This document shows positions 17,152 to 25,436 of a stretch of DNA of 60,627 nt, one piece after another. Both the position numbers and the translations under genes were made by a program. Source of the DNA: Streptomyces sp. ISL-12 (lineage in GTDB: Bacteria > Actinomycetota > Actinomycetes > Streptomycetales > Streptomycetaceae); NCBI RefSeq assembly GCF_018614415.1, contig NZ_JAGGOO010000008.1, forward strand, positions 1 to 60,627, given 5' to 3'. The notes beneath the pieces were generated by a model that worked only from the letters and a program-made list of their open reading frames with translations, was not told where the DNA came from and did not search any database. Numbering within the stretch: the first letter of the stretch is position 1; each line of letters starts with the position of its first letter.

Positions 17152-17331
17152 TCAGTGGTGGCGTCGATGGCTGGCTGGCCGATTGGGGGCGATGCGCTGC
17201 TGAGGGGCGACGGGAGGGGTGGTCGGCTCGGGCGTATCGACGAGACAGGCGCGCAGGTAGTGGCGGAACACGGCGGTCGCCAGGCGGGGCTTCAGGTGCC
17301 GGCTGATCGGCGGGGGCGTACGGGGAGCTAC
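17152..17331 (-). CDS. Possible 59-aa protein with a GTA start
   Basis: A 60-codon frame reads APRTPPPISRHLKPRLATAV, FRHYLRACLVDTPEP and ends RPASHRRHH. It has no ATG/GTG/TTG except an internal GTG. GGAGGA (17340-17335) sits 3 nt before GTA 17331, the same spacing as AGGAGG before ATG 17130. The frame is 22 nt upstream of the next gene. It may be a real small gene with an unusual start, or non-coding. Confidence 0.35.
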   Translation of the reverse strand, partial: VAPRTPPPISRHLKPRLATAVFRHYLRACLVDTPEPTTPPVAPQQRIAPNRPASHRRHH

Positions 17332-17420
17332 AGGTCCTCCGGTCGGGTGGGCTGCCGGGGCCCGGGAAGCGGCCGGTACCCGGCACGGGTTGTCAGGTCG
17401 TCCGCTTCGCTGCCCTCAAC

Positions 17421-17453
17421 GCGGGGTGGCCGGGTATGAGCCGGCCACCCCGC
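17421..17453 (-). terminator. Hairpin terminator after the lipoprotein gene
   Basis: A perfect 13-bp inverted repeat (GCGGGGTGGCCGG at 17421-17433, its complement at 17441-17453, 7-nt loop) lies 23 nt past the lipoprotein stop. It lacks a U-tract, as is usual in Streptomyces. Confidence 0.7.
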
Positions 17454-17475
17454 ATGAAAGTCGCGGGGCAGAGGG

Positions 17476-18234
17476 TCAGTTTTCGGGCGCTTCCCTGACG
17501 TCGCCGGACGGCTTCTGGGCGTTGACCGGGGTGCCGAAGTCGGAGTAGGTGACGTCGGTCATGTCCTCGTGGGAGCTGACCTGCGCGACGAGGTACGGCT
17601 CGCCCGTCACGGCCGCGTACCACTTCACCGTCTCACCGTTGGCCTCCATGACGACCGGGATCACGCGCTGGCCGTCCAGCGTGGTGACCGTGCCCTTGGA
17701 CACCTTGGTGCTCGTGTCGAGGGTGTCGGGGGAGGTGAACGCGTCGGTGTGGCAGTAGGAGGTGAGGGACTGGACGAAGTGGTTGTCCAGTGTCCCGTGG
17801 TACCACGTACCGGATTCCAGCAGGTTCTCGCCCGCCTCGCCGTTCATCCACTTCGCGAGTGCGGAGTCCGGCTTGATCCACGCCTCATCGCCCTGGAGGA
17901 CGAGGTCGTACGAGCCCAGGTCGGTCAGCTTCACGGTGCCGGTGCACTCGGTCGCGGACACCCGCAGGTCACTGGAGGCGTTCGAGCGGGACATCTGCTG
18001 CCGTGAGCTGCCGGCCTTCGCGTTGGCCGCGTGGCTGAGGTTGTAGATGTCGGTGGAGGTCTTCACCTCGATGCCGTTGGGCGGGGCTTCGACGGCCGGA
18101 GCGGTGGAGCGCGCCGACGTGGAGCCCCCGGTGGACTCATCGGAAGTGGTGGTGCCGGCGCAGGCGGTGAGCGATCCCAGAGCCGCAGCGCACAGGAACG
18201 CGGCGGCGGAGCGGTAACCGGTCGAGAAGGACAT
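17476..18234 (-). CDS. Secreted lipoprotein
   Basis: The protein has 252 aa. A signal peptide with hydrophobic core AAAFLCAAALGSLTAC ends in a lipobox (LTAC, Cys 25), so a membrane-anchored outer-face lipoprotein is predicted. A Ser/Thr-rich linker follows. The rest resembles beta-rich lipoproteins of actinobacteria (GSYDLVLQGDEAWIKPDSAL, WYHGTLDNHFVQSL, YCHTDAF) with one more Cys pair. ATG 18234 follows GAGG. It is followed by a strong hairpin terminator. It may shield the cell surface or assist mating contact; this is inference only. Confidence 0.85.
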   Translation of the reverse strand: MSFSTGYRSAAAFLCAAALGSLTACAGTTTSDESTGGSTSARSTAPAVEAPPNGIEVKTSTDIYNLSHAANAKAGSSRQQMSRSNASSDLRVSATECTGTVKLTDLGSYDLVLQGDEAWIKPDSALAKWMNGEAGENLLESGTWYHGTLDNHFVQSLTSYCHTDAFTSPDTLDTSTKVSKGTVTTLDGQRVIPVVMEANGETVKWYAAVTGEPYLVAQVSSHEDMTDVTYSDFGTPVNAQKPSGDVREAPEN

Positions 18235-18356
18235 GGGGCAACCTCACGGTGAGTTAGGAGACGGATACGGACGAGAGCGGCTGCCGCCGTTGTCGGCGGA
18301 CATCTGCTCGTCCTGGAGGGGGGCGGGCCGAGGCGTCTCGCCGGCCGTGCCGTACG

Positions 18357-19004
18357 TCAGCGGTGACGGGAGGACGCCGAGGCGGGGCCGGCGCCGGGTG
18401 CGGGCGGGGCGGCCGGGCCGGAAGGCGGCGTGCGCGCGGCCCGGTTACGGGCCAGGAGGATCTGGTCGGCGGCCCCGTAGAGAGCCAGCGCGGTGCTCGC
18501 GAGCTGTTCGGCTGCCGCCGTGTCCTGGCCGCTGCTTGACAAGTTGCGGGACCACGTGAGGCAGGTGCTGACAAGTGCCTCGCGGAGGAGTGGCACCAGG
18601 CCCTGGTCGGGTCCGGCGATCTCGGTCGGGACCGCTGCGGTCTCCTCGCCGCTGCTGGCGTGCTGGCCGCGCTGGGAGAGCTGGGTCAGGTACCGCAGGG
18701 TCGCTTCGCGGTCTGCGTTCGGGGCAGTGAACGAGTTCAGTGCCGGATCGAGGTGGACGCTGTGTCCTGTGGCCAGCAGGGCGTGGGAGGCGGCCGTGGC
18801 CTTCCGGCGCTGCTGGTCGTCGGGCAGCCCGTGCGGCAGACGGTGATACGGACCGCGGGGACCTGGAGCGTCGAGGAATCCGTTGCGCTGCAGGATTCCG
18901 GCTGCTTCCTCGGCGCCGCCGAGGGCGACGACCAGCCCAGTGCGCCGGTCCCTGGTGAGGGTGATGTGTTCCAGCGCCCGGAAGTCGGGCTCTGTCGTGG
19001 TCAT
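18357..19004 (-). CDS. GF-domain protein
   Basis: The protein has 215 aa. The recurrent domain is at about residues 30-92: AAGILQRNGFLDAPGPRGPY...LPHGLP, helix ATAASHALLATG, then HSVHLDPAL. The C-terminal half is helical (VSTCLTWSRNLSSSGQDTAA). ATG 19004 overlaps the preceding stop (ATGA). It forms a run of related genes with 19001 and 19780. Function is unknown. Confidence 0.75.
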   Translation of the reverse strand: MTTTEPDFRALEHITLTRDRRTGLVVALGGAEEAAGILQRNGFLDAPGPRGPYHRLPHGLPDDQQRRKATAASHALLATGHSVHLDPALNSFTAPNADREATLRYLTQLSQRGQHASSGEETAAVPTEIAGPDQGLVPLLREALVSTCLTWSRNLSSSGQDTAAAEQLASTALALYGAADQILLARNRAARTPPSGPAAPPAPGAGPASASSRHR

Positions 19005-19750
19005 CGGGCCTTGGTCGTGCGCCGTGGGGCCGGGGCCGACGGTGTGGGCGCGGTGGCGGTCGGGGTGCTGCGGTCCGAGGAATGGTGCAGTGCGACGGTG
19101 ATCTCGTGCGCACCGAGCTGCTGGCCGATCCGGTACACAGTCCTGGCCTGTGCGGCAGTGTCGTCGCCGGCGAGGAGATAGGTGCCGGTCTGCGGGTCCT
19201 GGACGAAGCCGTTGGCGGTCAGGATCGCGGCGGCGGTTTCGCCGACCGGTGCGGCGGCGAGAGAGCCGTTGTCCTGCCAGGCCAGCACGACTTGATCCGG
19301 CCGGGACGGCGGGATGTCGGGCGCGGCGTTGAGCCGGGCCTGAGCGAGGGCCGTCTCGTAGCGGGCCAGCAGGTCACCGCAGATCTGGCCTGCGGCGAGG
19401 AACGGATCGTCGGCCACGGCGATCCCGTTGGGCTCGCGCACCCCGCGGTACGCCTCGTCGGGCAGACTGCGCGGGGCGACGGCAGCGACGAGGAACCCGT
19501 TCTGGCCGTCGTGCCGGTCCATGACGGCGAGCTGGGCGCCGTCGGAGCGGGTCAGCACGGCCGCATGCCGCAAGGGGTGCTCGGCCAGGAGCTGGGCGGC
19601 GAGGTCCAGATCCCAGATCCGGTCGGTGAGCTTGGTGAGGCCGGACCAGTTCTCGGGGAAGTAGTAGGTGCTGTCCCAGGTGCCGGGGAGTTCGTCGGCG
19701 AGAACGTCGGCGTAGGAGGCCAGGCGCTCGGTGTCTTGAGGTTCGTGCAT
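19001..19750 (-). CDS. Hypothetical protein with a C-terminal GF domain
   Basis: The protein has 249 aa when started at ATG 19750 (AAGGAC upstream); earlier codons to 19846 are low-complexity and rejected. The body contains TWDSTYYFPENWSGLTKLTD and HAAVLTRSDGAQLAVMDRHD, a fold I do not recognise. It is related in layout to the gene at 28064 (GTWTARVAVYEHPVWQEDLV). The end carries the GF motif AAAILTANGFVQDPQTGTYL. It is coupled by ATGA to the gene at 18357. Confidence 0.7.
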   Translation of the reverse strand: MHEPQDTERLASYADVLADELPGTWDSTYYFPENWSGLTKLTDRIWDLDLAAQLLAEHPLRHAAVLTRSDGAQLAVMDRHDGQNGFLVAAVAPRSLPDEAYRGVREPNGIAVADDPFLAAGQICGDLLARYETALAQARLNAAPDIPPSRPDQVVLAWQDNGSLAAAPVGETAAAILTANGFVQDPQTGTYLLAGDDTAAQARTVYRIGQQLGAHEITVALHHSSDRSTPTATAPTPSAPAPRRTTKAR

Positions 19751-19779
19751 GCATGTCCTTGAGAGGGAAGGGGAGGTGC

Positions 19780-20469
19780 TCAGCGACGCGGCCCGGCGGA
19801 GGGCGGAGAGACCGGCACAGGGCCGGGCGGGGGCGCGCAGGCGCATACAGCCGAGCGTTCGCGTTCAGCGGTCGGCACCTGGCCGGTGCAGGTACTGCGA
19901 GCGGGGTGCGGGGCGTGCCGGTCGTGGAGCGAGTTGCGTACGTGGGTGAGGTCGTTGCGGATGATGCGCAAGGGCTCGGCTGTCAGAGAACGCAGCCGGC
20001 GGGCTGTGTGCACGTCGATGGGTTCTCCAAGGCCGTCGTAGAAGTCGGCGGTCGCTGTCAGGACGGCTTCCAGTCCAGCGAGGATGCCGTCGTGGGTGGC
20101 AGTCAGTTCGGTGAGGACCTCGGCAGCGTCCGTCGTGGTGGTCGCCTCCTGGAGGCGGTGAACGAGGCTGGTGATGCGGGCACCGAGGGGCAGATAATGC
20201 GGCGGGCGCAGGTCGGTGTCGAATGCCTCGTCACAGTCGACGTGATAGCCGAGGGCCCGCAGCCGGCCCACGGCACCGCTGGCCAGGCGGGTTTCCTCCT
20301 CTGCGGTCAGGCCGATGGGGGCCCGGTGGTAGCTGTCGTGGACGCGGACCACGGGCACGAAGCCGCAGCGCTGCAGGACGCTGTGTGCCTCCGGGTCCCC
20401 GCCGGAGGCGAGGACCTCGCCGGAGCGCGAGTCACGGTGGACGGCCAGGAAGCGATCAGAAAGAGCCAA
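19780..20469 (-). CDS. GF-domain protein
   Basis: The protein has 229 aa. The GF domain at about residues 25-80 reads AHSVLQRCGFVPVVRVHDSY...APIGLT, helix, RALGYHVDCDEAF. A helical region follows (LEAVLTATADFYDGLGEP, EPLRIIRNDLTHVRNSLHDR). TTG 20469 lies about 11 nt after TAGGAGC, which also contains the stop of the upstream relaxase-like gene, so the two are likely coupled. Longer starts at up to 20928 are shadows of that gene. Confidence 0.7.
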   Translation of the reverse strand: MALSDRFLAVHRDSRSGEVLASGGDPEAHSVLQRCGFVPVVRVHDSYHRAPIGLTAEEETRLASGAVGRLRALGYHVDCDEAFDTDLRPPHYLPLGARITSLVHRLQEATTTTDAAEVLTELTATHDGILAGLEAVLTATADFYDGLGEPIDVHTARRLRSLTAEPLRIIRNDLTHVRNSLHDRHAPHPARSTCTGQVPTAERERSAVCACAPPPGPVPVSPPSAGPRR

Positions 20470-20483
20470 GGGGAACGATGCTC

Positions 20484-21302
20484 CTAAAAGGCGCGGCGGG
20501 CGGATGACTTGGCGGCGGGCGCTGGCGCTGCAGTGGCCGGCGGACGTGGCTGTGCGGTCAGCCGGGCCGCGGCGGCGTCGAGGTCCTGCTGGATGTCGTA
20601 GACGCGGCGCGCGATCAGCTCCAGCCCGTGCCCAGCCCCGGCGTCGGATTGGCGGACGACCTGCCAGGCGGTGTGCTCGACCAGAGCGCGCACGGCGGCC
20701 AGCGGGCCAACTCGCTCGTCGGCGAGATGGGACAGCACGGACGCGAACGGGACCGACTCGGCCGGTGCGGACGTCACGGATGTGAGACACAGGTCGCGCT
20801 CGATGAGACGCGCCGCGTCGGCGAGGCGGCGCGGAAAGTCGGCGGGGCGCTGCTGCCAGGCGCCGTCCAGGCGGATCAGATTGGCGAGCACGTCGAGGCG
20901 GCCGGGCTGGGCCTGGACAGCGACCCACCGGCAGCCCTGTTCATCTCCGGGGATCTGGACGCCGGCAACGCGGGCGAGACGGTGGGCGATCTCGGCCCAT
21001 TCCGCACGGGACAGGGTGCGGTCGTCGGGGTGCAGACGGACGTCGAGGTGGAAGACGGCATTCCGGTCTCCGCGCGGGCTGGCGGCGAACGGATGCTCGA
21101 TCACAGGATCTTGGAGGTGTTCCGCCCACTGCGCCGCCGTCCACGTCTTCTGTTCATCGTCCAACGTGTAGTGGTCCAGGCCCGGCCAGTGGGCCACGAC
21201 CGTGTGCTCGGGCCGAGACTCGTCCCGCGAGACGGGCCGGCCTAGCGCGTCGGTGAGCGCTTCGCGTGTGAGGAAGCTGCGCGGGTGGACAAGGGGGATC
21301 AC
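20484..21302 (-). CDS. Relaxase-derived protein lacking the HUH histidines
   Basis: The protein has 272 aa. From about residue 30 it follows the order of Streptomyces MobA/VirD2-type relaxases: VVAHWPGLD, EHLQDPVIEHPFA, VFHLDVRLHPDDRTLSRAEW, AEIAHRLARVAGVQIPGDEQ, GCRWVAVQ, then GRLDVLANLIRLDGA and DFPRRLADAARLIERDLCL. In active relaxases, as I recall the family, the segment after GCRWVA reads 'RHADDHIHLAA..VR.D'; here the HxH becomes RLD and the preceding His is absent. The N-terminal tyrosine region is also missing. It cannot be an ordinary nickase. GTG 21302 is the likely start. Confidence 0.7.
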   Translation of the reverse strand: MIPLVHPRSFLTREALTDALGRPVSRDESRPEHTVVAHWPGLDHYTLDDEQKTWTAAQWAEHLQDPVIEHPFAASPRGDRNAVFHLDVRLHPDDRTLSRAEWAEIAHRLARVAGVQIPGDEQGCRWVAVQAQPGRLDVLANLIRLDGAWQQRPADFPRRLADAARLIERDLCLTSVTSAPAESVPFASVLSHLADERVGPLAAVRALVEHTAWQVVRQSDAGAGHGLELIARRVYDIQQDLDAAAARLTAQPRPPATAAPAPAAKSSARRAF

Positions 21303-21349
21303 GGCGGCGTCGCTCCGGTGGGGTCGAGGGGGGGACACGGGACGGGCGG

Positions 21350-21790
21350 TCACCGGCCTGGGCGGGCATCGCCGATGTGGACGAGCTGGCCGAGGGCCGT
21401 GGTGGTGTACCAGCCGCAGTCGATGACCGCGTCCCGATGCGCGGCGTACTTCGGCAGGAGCAGGTCCTCCATGGCCCGTAGGTAGATCAGGCAGTCGGGG
21501 CAGCGCCGCTGGATGTGCACGAGGTAGCGGGGATGGGCGGTGATGTAGGTCTGGGAGCCGCCGGCCGCGTTCCGTATCCGCCATCCGTCCTCGTCGGTCG
21601 GCGCATGCCAGGACGGCGCGATGACCCGCGCCGAATCCCCCCACAACTCCTGGCCAGCCACCCCCTTGAGCACGACAACTTCGTCACCCGGCTGGAAGTG
21701 GGCGTGGGTGAGGTCACGGCCCGGAGTGAGCGGGTCGGGCGTCGGCGCGAACGCCGGGACGGACGGGGGCGTCCAGGACGGCGGGTGCAT
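21350..21790 (-). CDS. Hypothetical small protein with SH3-like and CxxC features
   Basis: The protein has 146 aa. The first 35 residues are Pro-rich. The segment FQPGDEVVVLKGVAGQELWG...ARVIAPSW looks like a small beta-barrel (KOW/SH3-like), and CPDCLIYLRAMEDLLLPKYA contains a CxxC and a helix. ATG 21790 follows a strong GGGAGGA with 5-nt spacing. Element B lies about 55 nt upstream. Function is unknown. Confidence 0.7.
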   Translation of the reverse strand: MHPPSWTPPSVPAFAPTPDPLTPGRDLTHAHFQPGDEVVVLKGVAGQELWGDSARVIAPSWHAPTDEDGWRIRNAAGGSQTYITAHPRYLVHIQRRCPDCLIYLRAMEDLLLPKYAAHRDAVIDCGWYTTTALGQLVHIGDARPGR

Positions 21791-21842
21791 TCGGATCCTC
21801 CCAGGTGGCGCTGGTAGCGGCGGGAGCATCAATAGTCCGCAC

Positions 21843-21881
21843 GATCGCCGGTTTGGCTAACCGGCGATCTGCGGCTATGTT
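21843..21881 (+). promoter_or_regulatory. Promoter-operator element, copy B
   Basis: A perfect 11-bp inverted repeat (21843-21853 and 21859-21869, 5-nt centre) overlaps -35 TTGGCT (21853-21858); 17 bp later comes -10 TATGTT (21876-21881). Compared with copy A, a C:G pair in the stem becomes T:A on both arms, so the symmetry is conserved. In plus direction it fires into the 3' end of the gene at 21891. In minus direction it lies in the upstream region of the gene at 21350. Confidence 0.65.
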
Positions 21882-21890
21882 CCGCCCGGA

Positions 21891-22388
21891 TCACCGGAAC
21901 GGGTTCTCTGTGCCCCGGTCGGCCTCGGTGGCGGCATTGAGGAGTTCGAGCAGGTCAGAGCCGTCGGCGTCGCGCTGGTCGATCCACCAGCCGGCCCGGG
22001 TGACGTTGCGGGCCTTGTCCTCCAGATCCGCCCAGTCCGCTTCGTCCCAGGTGCCCTCGATGACGAGCGTGGTGTGCGCTGCCGTCATCAACTGGTGGCG
22101 GCAGCGCTCGCCCCAGTCCAGGGCCCGTTCAGGGCCCTCCAAGGGCGGCATGTCGAACCGAGCGGCCCACTCGACGGCGGCTTGCTGTTCCTCGGCTCGT
22201 TTGGCGGTGAGCCACTCCTCCTTGGAGGCGGTGTCGGTCTTGCGGGCGGCCTTCCAGCAGTCGGTACAGTCCTTGCCCGCGAGCCAGCGAGCGAATCCGG
22301 CGCGGCGGTCGGCGGGCCGGTCAGACAGGTCGTGAACGACTTCGTGGCCGCAACTGTGCTGGATGGTCCAGGAGGTGCGGACTGCCAT
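21891..22388 (-). CDS. Hypothetical zinc-binding protein
   Basis: The protein has 165 aa. The N-terminus has SWTIQHSCGHEVVHDLSD and KDCTDCWKAARK, a plausible Cys-His-Cys-Cys zinc site. The middle is helical (KEEWLTAKRAEEQQAAVEWA), and the end WDEADWADLEDKARNVTRAG resembles a small alpha/beta domain. ATG 22388 is the start. It sits between element B and the MoxR/VWA pair. Function is unknown. Confidence 0.75.
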   Translation of the reverse strand: MAVRTSWTIQHSCGHEVVHDLSDRPADRRAGFARWLAGKDCTDCWKAARKTDTASKEEWLTAKRAEEQQAAVEWAARFDMPPLEGPERALDWGERCRHQLMTAAHTTLVIEGTWDEADWADLEDKARNVTRAGWWIDQRDADGSDLLELLNAATEADRGTENPFR

Positions 22389-22422
22389 GTGGTTGTTCCT
22401 GCTTTCTGTCTTCTGTGTTGTC

Positions 22423-24222
22423 TCAGCGTGTCCTGCGGATGGCGTCTGTGGCCGCCGTGGCGATGGCGGCGGGAGCGCTGGAGGGTTGGGGAAGGTGCAG
22501 CAAGGTGGTCCCCGGCAAGTGGTGGGACTTCGCGGTGAGGGTGAGCTGGAGTACGGCGCAGCCGGCGGTCGTGAGCTGCTTGACGCGGGTGACGGCTTGA
22601 GCGGTTTCGTCGCTGTCGTACCGGGCGTCGGTGACGATCACGAGGAGGCGGCCGGTGCCGGGGTGGCTGAGTGCGAGGGCGTGGTCGAGTGCGTCGATGG
22701 CGTCGGCGAGGTTGTGGTGGCCGCCGTTGGCATTGAACGTCGTCACGCGCTCTGGTGCTCGGTGGGTGGGTCGGGTCAGTGCGGTGAGGTGCTGGTCGTA
22801 GGCGATGGTGGCGGTACGGGAGTCGGGGTCGGTCAGGGCTGCTGCGCGTGCCACGATCCAGGCAGCGGACGCGACGGGCGCGCAGGCGGCACGCATGGAG
22901 CCGGAGACGTCGACGGCGATACCTACACGCAGCGGTGGGGTGGGGGAGTTCCGGCGGCGGGTGTGGGTGAACGGTTCCGCGGTGGGGACTGACCCGGCCG
23001 CCCGCTGAGCGTCGCGGGCGAGGGCCGCGCGCATGTTGAGGCGGCCGGGTGGGGTGGGGCTGGTGGTCCGCTCCTCGGTCCGCTCGCGGTAGGCGGCGGC
23101 ACGCAGGGCGCGGCTCAGGCGCGCGGCGGCGCTCTGCTCGGCGGCGGTGGGCTTGCGGGTGCCGGTGACCGGGTTGTTGTAGGGCGCCGGTGTGCCGTCG
23201 GGGTTGACGGTGGTGCCACGGGCGTTGAAGACCGACTTGGCGGTGGCGGCGGCTTTGCGTCGCTGGTCGGCTCGCTGGGCGCGGTCCTGAGCCCGCGCCT
23301 TGGACTGCGCGGCCACGGCGTTGGCCGCTGCGTCCTGTGCCGCGAGGTCGGCGGCGTCGGTGGCTGCCGTGCTGTCCATGACGACCCCCACGGCGCCGGA
23401 CAGCAGATCGGTGAGGTTCTCCGGCACGGGCAGGGCGGGGGCCGCGGCGTCCAGAGCGTCGCACCATTCTTGAGCGTGCGCGAGCATGGTCGTGGCGTCG
23501 GGGTCGGCGCACTGGTGGGCTGCGGTCCAGATGCGGGTGAGGGTGGCCAGCAGGTCGGCGCCCAGCACCTTCTTGCACAGATCGGCGACGGCCCGGGTCT
23601 CGCCGGCGTCCAGGATGCCGACGTCACGGCGGCCGAGGATCAGGGCCGCCACACCGGCGGCGTGCTCTATGCCCTGGAGGGTGGGGTGGGCGATGTCGGG
23701 CATGACCAGGGTTCGGGCACTGGTGCGCAGGTACGTGCGGTCCGTGGGCCGCGTGATCAGGTGTGCGCCTTCGACGCGGCTCTCCTCCAGTAGGAGCGCG
23801 GCCTCGACGACACGGGGGTTCGCTCCGGCCGGCGCCGTCCAGACGGAGTGGGCCGCGTGCGCGGCCTCGTGGACGAACACTCCCCAGGCGGCGGGATACC
23901 GCTCCTCGTCGCCCACGATCCGCGGACGGATCTCGTGGGGCTGGAGAGGGGCGAACAGGCCGGCGTCGAACTCGACCTCGCCCAGAGTGGGGAAGAACGC
24001 GGCCGGTGCGCCGCTGCGCGTGCCGGGGCGGCAGGTGACGAGGAGGTCCTGGCGGCCGGAGAGGGCGACCAGCCGATCGCCGAGTTCGGCTCCCACGCGC
24101 AGCCACGCGGCCGGGGAGGAGCGGGGTTGCGCGGGCGGGGCGCCGTCGTCGTCCCAGCGTGCGAGGTCGGCGTCGTCGTTCGGCGTGGTGGCGGGGGACT
24201 GGACGTGGTGATGGGCGCTCAT
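22423..24222 (-). CDS. HExxH metallopeptidase-like protein fused to a VWA domain
   Basis: The protein has 599 aa. Residues about 117-151 contain VFVHEAAHAAHSVW (HExxH zinc motif at 118-122) with a downstream LLLEESRVEG that could supply the third ligand, as in metallopeptidases. A charged linker follows. The C-terminal 165 residues are a von Willebrand A domain with MIDAS motif DVSGSM (about 438-443) and VIVTDARYDSDE. CobT-like VWA proteins work with MoxR/CobS AAA+ ATPases, and such an ATPase lies directly upstream with an ATGA overlap. The fusion of a protease-like domain and VWA on one chain is noteworthy. Substrate unknown. Confidence 0.85.
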   Translation of the reverse strand: MSAHHHVQSPATTPNDDADLARWDDDGAPPAQPRSSPAAWLRVGAELGDRLVALSGRQDLLVTCRPGTRSGAPAAFFPTLGEVEFDAGLFAPLQPHEIRPRIVGDEERYPAAWGVFVHEAAHAAHSVWTAPAGANPRVVEAALLLEESRVEGAHLITRPTDRTYLRTSARTLVMPDIAHPTLQGIEHAAGVAALILGRRDVGILDAGETRAVADLCKKVLGADLLATLTRIWTAAHQCADPDATTMLAHAQEWCDALDAAAPALPVPENLTDLLSGAVGVVMDSTAATDAADLAAQDAAANAVAAQSKARAQDRAQRADQRRKAAATAKSVFNARGTTVNPDGTPAPYNNPVTGTRKPTAAEQSAAARLSRALRAAAYRERTEERTTSPTPPGRLNMRAALARDAQRAAGSVPTAEPFTHTRRRNSPTPPLRVGIAVDVSGSMRAACAPVASAAWIVARAAALTDPDSRTATIAYDQHLTALTRPTHRAPERVTTFNANGGHHNLADAIDALDHALALSHPGTGRLLVIVTDARYDSDETAQAVTRVKQLTTAGCAVLQLTLTAKSHHLPGTTLLHLPQPSSAPAAIATAATDAIRRTR

Positions 24223-25424
24223 CGCGAGCGGCCCCGGGGCGCGGAGCCGGCGCTGCCCGGGGGCTGCCGGACGGCTGAGGCGGAAAGCTGCTTGCCGAGA
24301 GTGAGGGGAGAGACCTCCTTGACGCCGACAGCCTTGATGACGGCGTCGGCGACGGCGTCACGATCCTCCAGAGGAGCGATGCCGACCAGGTTCGCGAGCG
24401 CGGCTTTGGTGCCGAGGACGGCCTCGGTCTTCTGGTAGCTGAGCAGCTCTCGCAGTTGGGGGGCCCAGCCCAGCTCGCCGAGTTCGACCTGGTGGGCGAG
24501 GTGTCGGGCGACCCGGACCACCCGGGCATCGATCTTCAGCGCCAGGGCGAGGTCATAGTCCGTGCCGATCTGGATCTGCACGCTGAACCGGCTCGCGAGC
24601 GCCTCCGTCAACACCGCCCCGTGGACGCCGGGATTGTGGCCCGCCACCACGTAGAAGCCCGGCTCGGCCTTGATGGTCTCGCCCTTGTGGGCCTTGACCT
24701 GGATCTGCCTGCGCCCGTCCATCGCGGGATACAGCGCCGCCAGGACCTTCGGTGAGATCAAGGTGGCATCGTCGATCAGCAGGGCGCGGCCCTCGGTCAT
24801 CGCGGTGACCAACGGACCGTACTGGAAGACGTAGGCTCCCGCGTCGTCCTGCGTGTACTCGCCGATCAAGTCGCCGACCGTGGTGTCGCCGTCACCGGCG
24901 ACGGTCAGCAGGTCCGGGAACGCCGCCTCGACCAGACTCGTCTTGCCGGTGCCCGGAGGGCCGTAGAGCAGCACCGGCACGTCGGCGTCGCGCAAGCGAT
25001 TCAACGCCTCGACGTCGGGCAGATCGGCCAGCTCCCGGGGATGGTATATCTGGCCCCCCGCGCGGCGGATCGGGCCGGTCTGCCTGGGCGTGGCTGCTGC
25101 GGGAATGGTCGTGCGGGTCGTGGCCGCCTGGGCGCGGGGAGAGTGGGTGCCCGGTGGGCTGATCACAGCCCTCTGCGCGGCTGCGACGGTTTTCGCGTTC
25201 GCGCGGAACTCCGGTTGTCCGGTCCCGCTGCGGTCGGCCTCGCCGCGTCGCACCAGGGTGAGGGCGGCGTTGCGGACGGCGCCGTGGGAGTGGCCCAGCT
25301 GCCTGGCCATGTCCCCGATGGTGAGCTTGTCCGCCGGCCGGTCGGCCAGCAGACGGGCCACCTTGGCCCGTAGTTCGCCGCCCTTGGTGCGCGCTGGACT
25401 GGTAGGCGTTCCGGGTGTGGTCAA
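24219..25424 (-). CDS. MoxR-type AAA+ ATPase with N-terminal winged helix
   Basis: The protein has 401 aa. Residues 15-62 look like an HTH (LLADRPADKLTIGDMARQLG, HSHGAVRNAALTLVRRGEAD). The AAA+ core has Walker A GPPGTGKTS (155-163), Walker B ALLIDDATLI, a sensor-like GFYVVAGHNPG, and an arginine-finger region LASRFSVQIQIG. MoxR ATPases remodel protein complexes or insert cofactors together with VWA partners; here the partner gene overlaps by 4 bp. TTG 25424 follows GAAGGGG. The HTH suggests it may also bind DNA. Confidence 0.85.
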   Translation of the reverse strand: MTTPGTPTSPARTKGGELRAKVARLLADRPADKLTIGDMARQLGHSHGAVRNAALTLVRRGEADRSGTGQPEFRANAKTVAAAQRAVISPPGTHSPRAQAATTRTTIPAAATPRQTGPIRRAGGQIYHPRELADLPDVEALNRLRDADVPVLLYGPPGTGKTSLVEAAFPDLLTVAGDGDTTVGDLIGEYTQDDAGAYVFQYGPLVTAMTEGRALLIDDATLISPKVLAALYPAMDGRRQIQVKAHKGETIKAEPGFYVVAGHNPGVHGAVLTEALASRFSVQIQIGTDYDLALALKIDARVVRVARHLAHQVELGELGWAPQLRELLSYQKTEAVLGTKAALANLVGIAPLEDRDAVADAVIKAVGVKEVSPLTLGKQLSASAVRQPPGSAGSAPRGRSR

Positions 25425-25436
25425 AACGAGGCCCCT

